From Ilyonectria destructans (Eukaryota; Ascomycota; Sordariomycetes; Hypocreales; Nectriaceae), in NCBI GenBank assembly GCA_020740775.1, contig JAHEWK010000001.1:4898001-4962000 (forward strand): 64,000 nt of DNA. Direction: 5' to 3'. Each line of letters starts with the position of its first letter. Positions within the stretch are counted from its first letter, which is position 1. This document shows, piece after piece, positions 46,218 to 58,734 of the stretch. A program made the translations under genes and the position numbers. The notes beneath the pieces are model-generated. The model was not told the DNA's origin and did no database searches. It worked only from the letters and a program-made list of their open reading frames with translations.

Positions 46218-46925
46218 GGCGGCCTAGTCGGGATGGATGAAGTCGACTCAATCGCGTGGCAATGGGTAATAGTTTGAATGTCACTTGGAGAGTTAGCCGG
46301 GCCCGGGATGGGAAGCAGATAAGGTCTCGCGGGCGGGATGGATCGGGTGGGCATCGGCAGAGAAGAATGGGATGGGACGAGAGTGCATGAAGGCAAGGAA
46401 GAGAGGAGGAGAAAAGGCTCAAAGCTCACCTGGATGGAGCGAGCAGTCCGTTAATGACCTGTGGGGCTCCGTGACAGGGCTATCGTGACTTGTCTGGAGG
46501 CGTTCAATAGGCGAGTGGGTGGGTGCTGGGGGGGCTATCAAGGCGTAGTGTAGCGGGTGAGTCGAGGCGTGCAGAAGCAAGCTCGGCGGTGACGGCGGGC
46601 GGAAACTCGCGTCGGAAAAACGTGTGAAAGGGGCGGCGGATAGGGGGGGAGAGCGAAGGAGCGGCGAAGAGAGAAATGCGAGGCGGTGGTGATGATTACA
46701 AGATGAGAGAGTGAGAGCGAGGGAGAGAGGGTGTAAAAAGAGTAGGTAGAGTGAAAGAAAGATGGAGTAACGCGAAAGGGAGGGGAAGGAGGATGGATTA
46801 GGTAGATGGATGGATGGACGGATTGGTGTGGGTGGGTGAGTTGAGTTGAGCGAGTGAGTGAGTGAGTGTGAGTGGATGGATGGGGTGGATGGACTGAACA
46901 AGGTTAAGGAAGGTGGGAGGGCCAC
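46218..46925 (-). promoter_or_regulatory. CT-rich leader/promoter of the forkhead gene
   Basis: On the coding (minus) strand, about 46380-46925 is strongly pyrimidine-rich with simple repeats (GAGT and GGAT units on the plus strand near 46800-46890). This fits a long leader or core promoter. The open frames here are made of such repeats and are not counted as genes. Confidence 0.45.
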
Positions 46926-49204
46926 GGCAAAGGCCAGCAGGAGAGAAACCTAGGTAGGTAGGTAGGTACGACAGGCTTTCAGGCTTTCAGGCGCTGTGGC
47001 TCAGGCTCTCAGCGGCTCTCAAGTGCACCAACAAGTAACAAGTCACAGTCACAGGTCAGCTGCCCGCTATCCGCCTTCCGCTATCCGCCCTGCACTCTCC
47101 GCTCGCAGGGACCAATTTGACGACTTGACTGAGCGATTGATTGAATGATTCAGCCAAGGCCCCAGGTTGGGGCCAGCGCAGAAGCCAGCGACGTCGACCT
47201 CTGGGCTCTGTGTGAGGCCGAGTGGAGCCCGGCGCAGGGAGGATTCGAGGATGAGCGCGCCAGGGATTGGGTGCGAAGCGTCCGAGCTGACACGAGCGAC
47301 CGGGGGGTGTGTGAGATGTGCGAGGTGCGTCGAGGGGGTGTGAGAGGGTATGAAAGGGCGAGAGGTGCGAAGTGCGGTCGTGTGAGTGGGCGTCGACGCG
47401 GGTGGGCTCTGAGGTTACAGGTTTTGGAAGAAAGACGACGGGTCGCAGGGATCGCGCCCAAGCAGCAGGACTATTGAAGCAGTTGGGCAGTTGAAGTGGT
47501 CAGTGTCGAGCATGAAAGGCGAGCGTGAACGTGGGCGTGTCGCCTTCAAAGGCGTGGGGGGTGTTGGTTTGGCGCTGGAGCACGGCACAGGAAAGGATTG
47601 GAGACAAGAGAAAGAGCGGGGGTTTCGGAATGGGCGTATGGCCCGGCTCGACCAAAGAGAAACGACCGTCTCTCTCGTTCTGTGTCAAGGGATAGATGGA
47701 TGGGATATCGATAGGCAGAGAACAAGTGCATCGTACAGCCGTCGCGGATGCCGCTGCACGCTGCACCAGCATGCAGTCCTCAGTACAGTACGGTAGTACA
47801 GTACGGTGCGAGGTATCAGGCTAGCGGCGCAAGGGCTGCCCAGAGCAGGGATTGGTGTTCAAGGAGCCCTGCGTTTATGCACCGTTCAGCCAGCCAAAGG
47901 TCCAGCCGCGCAGGACCATCGACCTCTAGAGGCGTTGTCGACGCGCCCGTGGGATTGCCTGTGGAGAGACGGCGCGAAGGGGGGACCAGGCAGTCCCGAG
48001 GCAGGTCGTGGGATTGGACGCGGCCGTGGGCTTGAGACGAGTGGTCGCGGCCTGGTGTACTTGGTTTTTCTATATTACTCGTCGGCCATGATTGATGGGA
48101 TGATATCGACAGCCGGGCCACAGCCGGGGGGGCGCACCGCGGAGTGCGCTGGTTTCGGGTAAGGATGAGGAGTGGATGACGAGATATGTCGACGAGGGTT
48201 TATCCAAAGTCCCAAAACTGAAATGCCGGGGCAGCTTGAATCGAGGAGCGCGGTGGAGCGGCCGATCTCGATCTTTGCGCACTCTCTTGCACAAGACAAG
48301 CCCAAAAGCTGCCCACCCAACAGGGGGTTACATCAACGCTCTGTCCTGTACATAGCTCCGCACGCAGTCAAGGACCAAAGTGGCACCAGAGCTAGAAGCA
48401 AGCCTGCCTGTTTAACGGGAACCGGCAACAGGCAAGATGCGACATTGATGCGAGAAACCAATGCCTTGCTGATACAGTATGCGATGCTACTCTGCTCACA
48501 GCCTCGGAAATCGGGGCGGTGCCCGATACGATATGCACACGCAGAAAAAGATGCTCCCCAACAAACGACGGAGATGTTGCTGAGAAACCAGTTGCACCAA
48601 CGTCGACATAGTGCGACGTAGTACGTACTGTACTTGGGGTGTGGCATCGAGCCTCGTGCCTCGGTGGTGGCGCGTGGAGCATCGCCAAATCGATAGTTCT
48701 CGCTCGCTCGATCGACCAGCTAACCATTTTGTCTGATGGATCAGATCGGTGGGGAGGGGGACTCTCTCACTGACACACACCAGCTCCGCACCGCACACCG
48801 GAACCAGTTGGAGAGGAGCGCCTCTATCGTAGCCAGCCACAGCCAAGCAAAACCCAGTCTCGGGTATGGACGTCTTGACCGTGCCTCTGAGTTGGATATC
48901 TCGGCTACCGTACGAGGTACGGATAGCGTAATGCACTTCTAGCGAACGCCACCCTCGCCGCCATCCTTATCGATTCCGCCGCCTCCCTCTCCGTCCCACG
49001 CATGCACATGACGGACCAGGGCCGAGACCAGGAACAAGAAACAAGAAACCAGAAACCAGAAAAGTCTCTTGGGGTTGCAGGCCATGTCTCTGCGTCAGCC
49101 GTGATTGGCCCCCGCAGAGTCCTTCCTTTCGCCCAAGGGAGAAGAATGCTATGGTGCTAAGCCGGGAAGGAGAAAAGGGAGACGGAGAGAGAAAGCGAGA
49201 TTCC

Positions 49205-49254
49205 CGTGAAGCCCGTGTGAGCCCGTGTGAGCCCATGTGAGCCCGCGTGCGCCG
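49205..49254 (+). repeat. Decamer tandem array (GTGAGCCCGT type)
   Basis: About five head-to-tail copies of a 10-bp unit, the last two with substitutions. It is non-coding. Confidence 0.8.
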
Positions 49255-50110
49255 GTGGTTTGATTGCTGCTGAAAGCCCCGGCCGCTGGTGGTCCAGGCC
49301 AAGTCGGCCGTTTGGAGGGGACGCGTTTTGGGGTCGCACACGACGCGTCCTTTTTTGGGTTGTTTTGGACGGCGACGCGTCGTGGCCAATCATGTGCGGC
49401 TCGCCTCCAGGGTCTGACGCTGGACGGAGCTGCACCGAGCTGCAACCGTGGGCTGTGTGGGACCGTGATGCGCCCGGCGTTATGAACGGAGGATCCACAT
49501 TTTACAGTGCCTTGGTCAGGCCAGGCCGGGTCATGGGCGCAGGTATCGTCGTCATTCGCATTCACGGTCACTTTCGCCATGACGGGGGTGGGAAACAGGG
49601 CAGCGCAGGGTACCTCCGGGATGGAAGATGGCACTCCCGACGAGGTTGGATCGTCCTCACCGCCGCGCAAACCCTAACCTGGCGATTTATATCCTACTCG
49701 CGGGACCTATAATAAGATTCAGCTTCCCCTGCATCATATAAGTCTTTTTGCGTGGTGCTGTCCGAAAGCGAAATTGCATTCTCAAGCAGCGCCCCTCTTC
49801 GGGGGGCGCGCGGCTGGAGGCTCGATAGTACCTAAATAGAGTCAGTGGAGGCTGACTTGGCTCACTTAGTTGACTTGACGCAGGGTTTAATAAGTGGCAG
49901 CTGGAGCTACTACGTAGAACCGGAGCTGGAGCTGTACGGTAGCTGGCCCACTGGTCTTTGTGTGGAGAAATGCCTCTTTAAGCAGGTGGGGGGACGCCCC
50001 GGCACCTTTACCGGCCAATTACGGCTTTTGGATTCCCTTCGGGGTACGTACTGCCCGCTGCAATTGCCAAAATGCCCGGGCCCTAATACTGGCAACTGCC
50101 TACCTATACC

Positions 50111-50120
50111 TACCTAGGTA
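50111..50120. promoter_or_regulatory. TACCTAGGTA palindrome
   Basis: A perfect copy of the 10-bp palindrome, preceded by TACCTATACC. It lies in gene-free DNA about 3.9 kb upstream of the forkhead start. Confidence 0.4.
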
Positions 50121-52952
50121 CTTCCACGAGCGGAGCCGCGAAACCCAGTCAGAGAAACCCACTGCTTCAAGTACACATTCTCATATCCTCATATTTTCAT
50201 TGGCACGGTGTATACTTTATAGTGACGATCCTTTTTCTTATGTTAAGAAGAACGCGGCCGGCGGCTTGAACCTTTTCCTCACTTGTTACTAGCTTGGAAA
50301 CGGTGTTTGTCGGCCGTGCCCTCCCCTCTTTGCATAGCCCGCGATGGGGGCATCAACTGTAAATCCCCGAGGTGGCAGTCGATCAATCGCACGAGATTGA
50401 CAAAGATGGTTCGTCCCAAAGTCAGACTCCACGGACAGGACCCCCCGTCGACTGCAGTGCGGTAGGTGCGCGTCATCGGGCATTTGCCCTGTCCAGGTGG
50501 TGCTCATGCTTTCCTCATGCTGGTACACGGACCGGACGCTGTCAACGGCACGCTGCCAACGACATGCTGTCATTCGTCTAGCCGGGTCCGTCCTCGGGGA
50601 GAATAATTAGTGTTGTCTGTCCACGGTGCTTGGGCTCGCTGTCGAAACCTTGCCCGTTCGCTGGGTGGTTTCGTCTTCAGCCGCAGCCGTTCCGCTGCAA
50701 ACACCATCTACAGTACGAAGTACACACCATCTTTGCTCCAGTTACCCTTGGAGTGCAGCGGCCGGGCCAACCATGCCCAGACGTGTCCACTGCCGACATG
50801 TCAACCCCTCCACACTTCATTCCCTCTCTACCCGAGCTGGCAGACATGTAATATCGCCTCGCTCCGCACTCCGCGAGAATCACTCGAGGAATGAAGGTCA
50901 TCGGAAATGCGACCGCATGTGGCCGTGGTTGTGGCCGTAGTCGTGGCCGTATTGTAGTCGCGGTCGCGGCCATGTCGCTTCAGCCTGATGCTCACCGCGG
51001 TTGTCGGCTCTTGATCCGGCTTCCGTGAATGACATCTCATCTCATGGCGTCTCATCCCATCCCTTGCTGTCCCGATGACGACGGAGGTACTTTGAAAAGT
51101 GAACTGCGAAATGCACCCAGTGACATCATGTATGTCTTCGCCCTCGGGTCACTGGCGATGGCCGTTGAGAAGAAAAGAAAAAAAAGAAAAAAAAAACCGG
51201 ACTGATCTATCAGGTCCATCATTAGGCCCATCCCTCGTCCAAGATCCAATCCCAATTGATGTCGTCTCTCCCGCGTCCCGCGTGGCTCCATCCCCAATCA
51301 AACCCGTGTCCACTCTGGACCACGCTCTGCGAAGCCATTCGCCTGTTGGGTTTCCCATGATTCACGGGCCTTCGTCTGGCCTGGGTCTGGGCCCGACGGG
51401 GAGCTTGGAAAGAAGAAGGCCAAGAGAAGGATTGCACCCGACGCTGAAGCCACAATCTTCCCGGCCTCCATTCATTATCCGTGTCGGCGCCATGGTCCCG
51501 TCTGCCGATCGCCGCATGAGACGCTAATCTTCCGGAACCGGGCCTGGGAGATTCACGGACGTGACAACTCAGCTAGCTCCAAGCCTAGTTCCCTCAAAGC
51601 CTCGCCTCCCTTGTCCTCTGCGTCTGTTCTCAACTTCGCCCCCTACGCAGTACACAGGCTACACAGGCTACACAACTGCCTGCACACATAACTGCATCCT
51701 CGATCCTACGTAGTACTGATAATGATCTATCGTCATAATAAAACAAAGCAGTTTAGGAAATAAGACATTTGAAACCATTCTTATTTCTCCCTTGTAACGA
51801 TGATAACAACTCGACATATTGTATCTAATTAGGTTCAACATAATACCTAAGAAAGGCAAACTTTTGATCAATGTACCCTTTGACTGTACGCATGGTAAGC
51901 GCATTGATTCAACAGCGTAGCAATGCTGCCGTGTGCGAATAGTAACTCTTTTTCTTCTTCTTTTTTTTCTTTCTTTTTTTCACTTTCTTCCCTTTCTCCA
52001 GCGACGCGGCCCACTCCCCCGCTGGGCTTGGGCTTAGACGGAACTTCTCAGCTGTCATCCCGGTTTTTACCCCTGCACTTACACCGGGCGCCCCGTGATA
52101 TCCGAAGACTTACACGCAATGTCCGCCTAGCTGAGAGTCCACGTCTAAGCTTCTCCTCTCGTCTGACCACTAAATACGTAAACCTCTCAACTCACCCACA
52201 TGCCCCATCTAGCTCTCGGCTTCTCGGGGCTTGAGTCTTTCTATTATCTCTCCGTTTCGTTCCATTGGCATGGCCCGGCGTCGGCGGCCAGGTGTGGGTA
52301 ACATCCGTGCTAGGGACGTTGCGATCCGTGCCTCAACCGTCATGTACAAATCTGCCGACTATTGTTTCATCCAAATTGTGCGCCCACACTATTCCATGGG
52401 CGGGTGCGTACCAGGTACTGTCACGTACTACTGCAAGCTACAGTAAAAAACTACGTTGCTCGAATAACCGTGTGCCCAACCTGCCGATTGTTCGGTACGC
52501 CCTTGAAGGTTGAGACCAGTCAGTCACTCCAAGGCAAGACACTCGCCCTGCCCAATGTGACTGAGACCGCCCCAAAGGGTGACTGGAACCTGGCTGAAAC
52601 CTCGACTCCTCATGTGACACGCGAGATCCAATCCATCTTGTTCAATGCAGGAACCGGCTTTATTCAGGAGACAGAGAGACATGGAGCGACACAGAGTGAC
52701 GCAGAGAGACACGGAGAGAGACATGAACCGAGAGTCGAGGAACCACTGGGGTTTCGGACAATTATACAGGGGATAAATGGTCACAATTACATATCAAACT
52801 GCTGGCAACGCCATTAGCCGCGTTCCAGCCTCAACACTAAAGTCTACACACCGACTCTCTCTCTTTCCTTAACCTTGCATCCCCGGTTAACCTCCGTTTC
52901 AGTGACGCTGCAGTGATAACCTAGTCGACGTAGTCCGCGCAAGCAAATACTA

Positions 52953-55900
52953 TTAATCCAAAACGCGTCCGGTCACGGCGGAGCCGCTAGAATCCTTGGT
53001 AGCCGTCTTCTTGAGCGATCGACCTAACTGAATCTCGCTCAAGAAACCCGCGGGACGTTCACCACCTCCCGGGGCTGCTGGAGCACCGCCGGGAGGGGGA
53101 GGAGGGGGCGGCGGAGGGGCTCCGCCTGACGGCATCGGAGGGGGTGGCGGAGGAGCTGCTGGCGCTCCGGAACCCGGCATAGGGGGAGGCGGCGGGGGTG
53201 CTGCTGGAGCACCACTTCCCGGCATAGGGGGAGGAGGCGGCGGCGGCGCTCCCGGGGCAGCAGTGCCGGGCATTGGCGGAGGAGGAGGAGGAGAAGCGAT
53301 AGGGGAATCAGTGCTTAGCGGCACCGGGCTGGCTGGAGTCGACTCCCTGTCGGCAGCAGATAGCGGCCGAGGAGGTGCCATGGTGCCGAACAGGATGGAC
53401 GCCAGCTGAGCAGCATTGCCACCGCCTGGCCGGTCATCGTCGGAATCCTCATCCTCAGAATCCTTGTCAGAGCCCCAGTCATCCGAATCAGCACGCCGGC
53501 GAGAGACCGGAGCGATCGGGGCCGCAGGTGCTGGCGGAGCCTTGCTCTCCTGAGTGATGCGGTGGAAAGGGTTCGTAGACACATCCGACTGAGCAGCCGC
53601 AGCCGGAGGGGCAGGAGGGGCCGGAGCCGGAGGAGCCGGGGGAGCTGCGGCGGGAGTAGCAGATGGGCTCTCAGATGATTGGGACATCATTCGGAAGAAG
53701 GGGTTCTTGCTCTCTGTTTCAGCAGGCGGCGAGGTGATGACTGAGGGGATTGCTGGAGGTGGCGTTGCCTTCTTCTCGAGCTCCTGGCTGCCGACTGTCG
53801 ACGCCTGGGGAGTGATCTGCTGAGGGCCCTCATCATCATCCGACGAAGAGCTATCGTCGTCGTCCATGGCCTCGAGTTGGCGTTGAAGCTCAAGCTCGCG
53901 CTGGCGTGCAGCCTCAATCTCGGCTCGTCGCGCAGCCAGCTTGGATTCCTTTTCCTTTGCCTCGGCCAAGGCTGCCTTCTTGCGCTTCTTATCCTCTTCC
54001 TTTTGGAGCTTTCTTTGCTTCATTTGCTCTTCCAGAGCCTTGAGACGAGCGTCGGCCGCTTCACGTTCCTTGGCAAAGTCATCTTCCGGGTCTCTTGCAG
54101 GCTCCCTACGTAGATCAGTTAGTTATTGCATGTTCCGCGACGGGCATTGGTACTCACTCCATCTGCTGGGACTCTCGCTGCTGTTGTTCACGCTCACGAG
54201 ACAGTCGCTCTTCCTCGGCTTGCTTGGCAGCCTGGTCCTCCTCGGCCTTCCTCGCAGCATCGGCGGCGTCATTCTTGCCTCGATGTCTGGTGGGCGGAGG
54301 TGGGGGCTTCTTGGCCTCCGTCTTGGACGGCTCAGGGGCAGGGGCAGGGGCAGGCGGAGGAACACCCTGTTCCTCTGCGAGGCGAGCCTGGCGCTCAGTT
54401 TCCCTGCGAGCATCGTCTGCTTCGGCCTGACGCAACTTGGCGGCCCTTTCGCCTCGTTCGCGCTCTATACGCTGAGCAGCAGTCTCACCAGGCTTTGAGG
54501 GAGCTTTGATTCCCAGAGCAGCAAGCCGCTCGGCCATGCGCTGCTCGGCCTGTTGCTTGATAAAAGCAGCGCGCTCCTCGGGAGTCTTGTATGAGGCATA
54601 AGAACCCCCGGCAGCGGGTGGCGTAGCGGTTCGAGAAGTCGACACCGGACTCTCAACTCGAGGACTAGCAATCCGTTCCGGTCGAGTTTCCTCTGCAGCG
54701 ACTGAAGGTCGCGCGGATCGCTTGTCTTGAGCGCGGACTCGAGTGGATCGGCTTTCGCGCTGAAGATCAAAGATGAAGTCTCGAACCTCGTCCTCGACAC
54801 CCAGTCCATCTTCCCAACGACGCTTCTCGTGCTCGCTGGTGTTATCTTTGCTACCCTCCTTAAGGCTGTCCTCAATGCTTCGGGAGAAGTCTCGGACACT
54901 CTCTTCCACGTCCTGGACCATGCGCTCGTTACCCTCCTTCTCGTTCCTGAACTTGATACTCTCCTCTTCTAGTCGCTTAGGTGCATCGGCGTCTTCAGTG
55001 CCGATGTCAATCTTCTTTCCAGTCAGAGCGGCGGTTCGCTGCTGCATCATGGCCTTTGCTCGGGCCTTGAGGCGATCCGACTCGGTAACAGCTCCACCAG
55101 GCCCAGTTCCGATGACGGGGGTGCCGCTGCCAGGGTGAGCCTTGGCGTCCTTAAGGCGGAATAGTTCGAGTCTAGCCTCCATGATGGCCCTCTCCGTCTT
55201 TCGCACTTGGGAGGCGAGCTCGGGGATCTTGTCCGTGAGCTTCTGAAGTTGGCGCTTGAGAGTCCTTCTCTCAGCATCGGAGTCGCCAGTGATCAAGGCC
55301 GCATCGGGATGGGCATCGATGTCCTCTTGAGTACGGCGGATACGGCGGTAGAGCTCTTCGGCTTCACGTCGGTCCCGCCTGTCCAGAATATCGTCTTCCT
55401 CATGGTTCTTTTCATCGGTAAAGTCCATGGCATCCAACAAGATCTCCTTCTCCTTAATTTTCTTCCTCAGCTGGTCCAGGGTCAAGTCATCATTTGAGGC
55501 CACAGATGACGGGGAATCGGGCCGGGGAGAGTTATTCCCAACCCTGCGACGAGCGCTTGACCGATATCCAAACTGCTCGTCCTCATTTTTAAAGACAGTG
55601 GCATCTTTGCGGCCGGCAGCATTACCACCAGCGCCTCCTCTGAATGATCGATTCTTCATATAACTGACACCAGTTTTCTGGGGTAGCAGAGCAGCCCCGG
55701 AGTTCTTACGGTGGTCTGACTCCTCATGAAGCATCGACTTCAGAGTGCCAATGGACTGGCTGAAGTTGCGGGTAGAGGGGGGGACGAGCTCAGGAGGAAG
55801 GGTGTTGGGAAGAGGGTAGCCGTTCAGCTTTCTGTAGATCAAATGCATAGCAACGGCGAACTCATCCAGATCAAGACGACCCTTATTGCCGTTGTCAGCC

Positions 55901-57521
55901 AGAGTCCAGACTCTCTCCAGATCAGGCTTCTCGAGACCACTCTGGCCGAAGATCTCAATGGCCTGCTCGCCACCAATAAAGCCCTTGCCGAGTCCGTCCC
56001 AAGCCTTAAAGAGCGCGTCGTAACGAGTCTTCTCCTCCTTGGTGATTGACCAAGGAATATCGGCATTGCCTTGAAGACCCTGAGTAGTGTATGTTCCAGC
56101 CTCACGGCCTTGCTGGGGCATCATGCGGGCCTGCAGAGCATCGATGTTGGGCAGGCCAGTGGACGGGGCATTAACTAGACCCCACTGACCAGGCCGTCCA
56201 GTGGGCTGGGCATTGAGGGGAGCAGCCATACCGGGAGCACCGGCGTTTGGCGACAGAGACTGACCGTAACCTGTGGGCATCGGTGGCATCGGGGGGCGTG
56301 GGCCGGTGTATCCAACAGCCTGGGGGTTCTGCATGCCCGGGAAGCCAGTCTGCTGAGCCTGTAAACCTTGGGGCTGTCCAAATCCTGCCTGCTGCCCAGG
56401 GAAACCCGTCATCTGAGTCTGAAGTAGCTGCGAATTCGACGCCTGGGGTTGGGGTTGGTGAATGGTGGGCGGAGTCGCGGTGTTGGTTCTGATATCAGGG
56501 GTACTGCTGCTAGCCTGGCCGCTCTCATCTGCAACACTGAAGTTGATGATATCTACCATGCTGGAGACCTCATTCTTGATAGTATCGGGCAGGTTCGGAG
56601 GAAGCTGCTTGCCAGTGAGTCTAATGTTGCAAAGGTACATGGCAAGCGCAAATTCGGGGAAGTAAAGTTGACCGGCGCGGGTGGTATCAGCCAAAGTCCT
56701 GGTGTAAAATGTCAGTACTCACTACTAGTAAGATCAAGGGACTCTCCAGCGAGGATTGAATCTTTGTCTTACCAGATGAGCGATAGAGAATCACCGTCAA
56801 GCCTTGATCGCATAAGCAAATCGCGAGCCTTTTCTCCTGACATGGTCATTGAACCATCTCCAACGGCCGACTTGAACAATGTCTCAAACTTGGCCTGGTC
56901 CTGGGCAGTGATAAAGGACAACCTGATGTTGGGGATCTTGTTTGGCGTCGCCTTCTCAGCCCTGCGGCCTCTTGGCTTCGCCGTGCCGCCGGTATGGAAT
57001 GATGCGGCCATCTCGGTGAAGCCGGTAGGCTGAGGCTTCATCGGAACCGGTGGGTTGGAGGGCACGGCAGCGGGCTGCGGCGAGGCGGAGAAACCGGTGG
57101 GTTGGGAAATCTGGAAGCCAGGTTGAGGTTGTTGCTGCTGTTGCGGCTGCTGTTGCGGCTGCTGTTGCTGCTGTTGGAACTGCTGCTGGAACTGCGGTGG
57201 CATCGAGGGCATGGGAGGGGCGCCGGTCTGGAAGCTCTGCTGGGGCTGCGCCTGTCCCGGGAAGCCCGTAAACTGCTGCTGGAGCGGTTGTTGAGGCTGC
57301 AATCCCTGGCCTTGCGCCGGAAACCCGGTGAACTGCTGCTGTAGCGGAGCCTGGCCGAAGCCCGTAGGCTGCGGCGCAAAGGGGCCTGGTTGCTGGCCGG
57401 GCTGCTGCTGCTGCTGCTGCTGGCCAGGAGCCAAGTTGTTGAACGATCCTCCGCCATATTGCTGTGGCGCGCCAGGACGCTGGCTGTTGCCGCCTAAAAA
57501 GGCGTTGGAGTTGGAATACAT
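52953..57521 (-). CDS. pan1: Actin cytoskeleton-regulatory complex protein PAN1
   Basis: Three exons, complement of 52953-54105, 54158-56698 and 56773-57521, give 1480 aa. Residues 1-170 are Gln/Pro-rich. EH domain 1 is at about 199-300. A second Gln/Pro/Gly linker follows, then EH domain 2 at about 465-555, with a canonical EF-hand loop [13 protein letters not shown]. Long charged coiled coils run from about 620 to 1130 ([15 protein letters not shown] through [21 protein letters not shown]). The C-terminus has repeated PPPPPPMPG blocks and a WH2-like [14 protein letters not shown]. Pan1 works at cortical endocytic sites with End3 and Sla1 and activates Arp2/3. Six LxxQxTG-type motifs match sites of the Prk1/Ark1 kinases. 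The introns fall in W|TLAD and E|EPARD, and both joins are in frame. It lies 1.2 kb downstream of the PH-LRR gene on the same strand. Confidence 0.95.
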
Positions 57522-58734
57522 GGCGGTGCGGGCGTCTCCTCAAGACAAGACCACGTGTGAAGCTCGCGGGATCGAGGGGAGTCGTCGAGGAGGAAATGAG
57601 GTCGCAGGAGGAGCGCGGAAGCTCCGCAGTAACGAGAATGAGGCGAAGTAAGAACACGAAGCAGAATAAAAGGAATTACAAAACCAAAGCGGTCGCAGCC
57701 AACAGATGGCGGGTGCGGGTGCGGATGCGGATGGATAAGGAGGCAGGCATCCACGGATGTGATGGTGGAGGATGAAGTGGACGACGCTGATGACGACTGG
57801 AGCGTCTCGCCGCCAGCAGCCACCTTTCTGCAGAAGAATGGGGCTGGGCAACCGCCGAGTAATGCCTCTTCTCCCCCCTATGAAAATGAGCAGCTTGGCT
57901 CGGGCAGGGGTCAGTAGGGTTCCACTTTGGGCAGGTAGCTCGTGGCTGAGGGCGAATGCAGTTCGTTTGAATGGTAGGTACCTACCTAGGTATTGCTATT
58001 CGCCTATATGCACTATTCGCCCATATGCATAAAACTACATTCACATATAGGTAGGTACAAATCTTTTCACCCAAGCCCCAGCATAATCCATGTACCTGAC
58101 CCCCGCGTGCAGTCAACATTGTATCAATGCTGCTGTTACGGAGTACGCGTCCAGTCGCCATTACACGCTTAGGCGAAGGTTTTACATTTGTTACTCAATT
58201 ACTTAAATAAAATAAACAAAATAATTCATTAGGAGGGATAAATACCAAGAATAGATCTTACTAAATACCATTATTATAGTACCGAATTAGGTGCTCTATT
58301 GATGATTCTCTTTAGCATTAGAACATCCTGCTGCGTGCCAACAGCAATTCCCTTTGGCTAGCTTACTATGACGTGTACTTGCATACATCTCACGACGGTG
58401 CCGGTTTCTGGCACTTACAAAGGCATCACCACAGCTAACAAGGCCACCATAAGTAGCTAACAAAGGTCACCGCAGCTAACATTGCAGTAACTTCCAAGTT
58501 AAATTGACACAGTATTCCCCCAAAGACCACGCACTCATTATTATTTTCTAACCTAGAGAAGGGTATCAAAGAACTCGCAGCACATGTATGCACCTTAAAA
58601 CAAGAAACAGCCGATGTCCATCCACATCGCTAGAACGCCATATTATCCGGATCACTCTCCCAATGCACTCCAACAAACCGAACCGAAAATGCCAAACGAT
58701 GAATATCCATCCGCCCATAGCCATTCACTCATTC
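57522..58734. promoter_or_regulatory. PAN1 upstream region
   Basis: This 1.2-kb gap holds the 3' end of the PH-LRR gene and the PAN1 promoter. It contains GGTAGGTACCTACCTAGGTA-like sequence at 57973-57992, an AT-rich islet at 58190-58320 and three AGCTAACA repeats at 58433-58482. No gene is seen. Confidence 0.5.
57983..57992. promoter_or_regulatory. TACCTAGGTA palindrome
   Basis: A perfect 10-bp palindrome inside a larger TAGGTACCTA-type inverted repeat, about 460 bp upstream of the PAN1 start. Confidence 0.45.

Larger units (their letters stand above)
46926..52952. other. 6-kb gene-free region
   Basis: No protein or RNA gene is supported. Visible elements are TAGGTA and GTACAGTACGG short repeats (46949, 47775), a decamer array (49205), a TACCTAGGTA palindrome (50111), an AT-rich islet (51700-51870) and imperfect GACACAGAGA repeats (52665-52725). 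The right end should be the 3' flank of PAN1. Confidence 0.5.

Noticed and set aside
46419..46925. 168-codon Ser/His/Pro-rich minus-strand frame
   Set aside because: It is built from CT-rich simple repeats of the forkhead leader and has no protein-like features.
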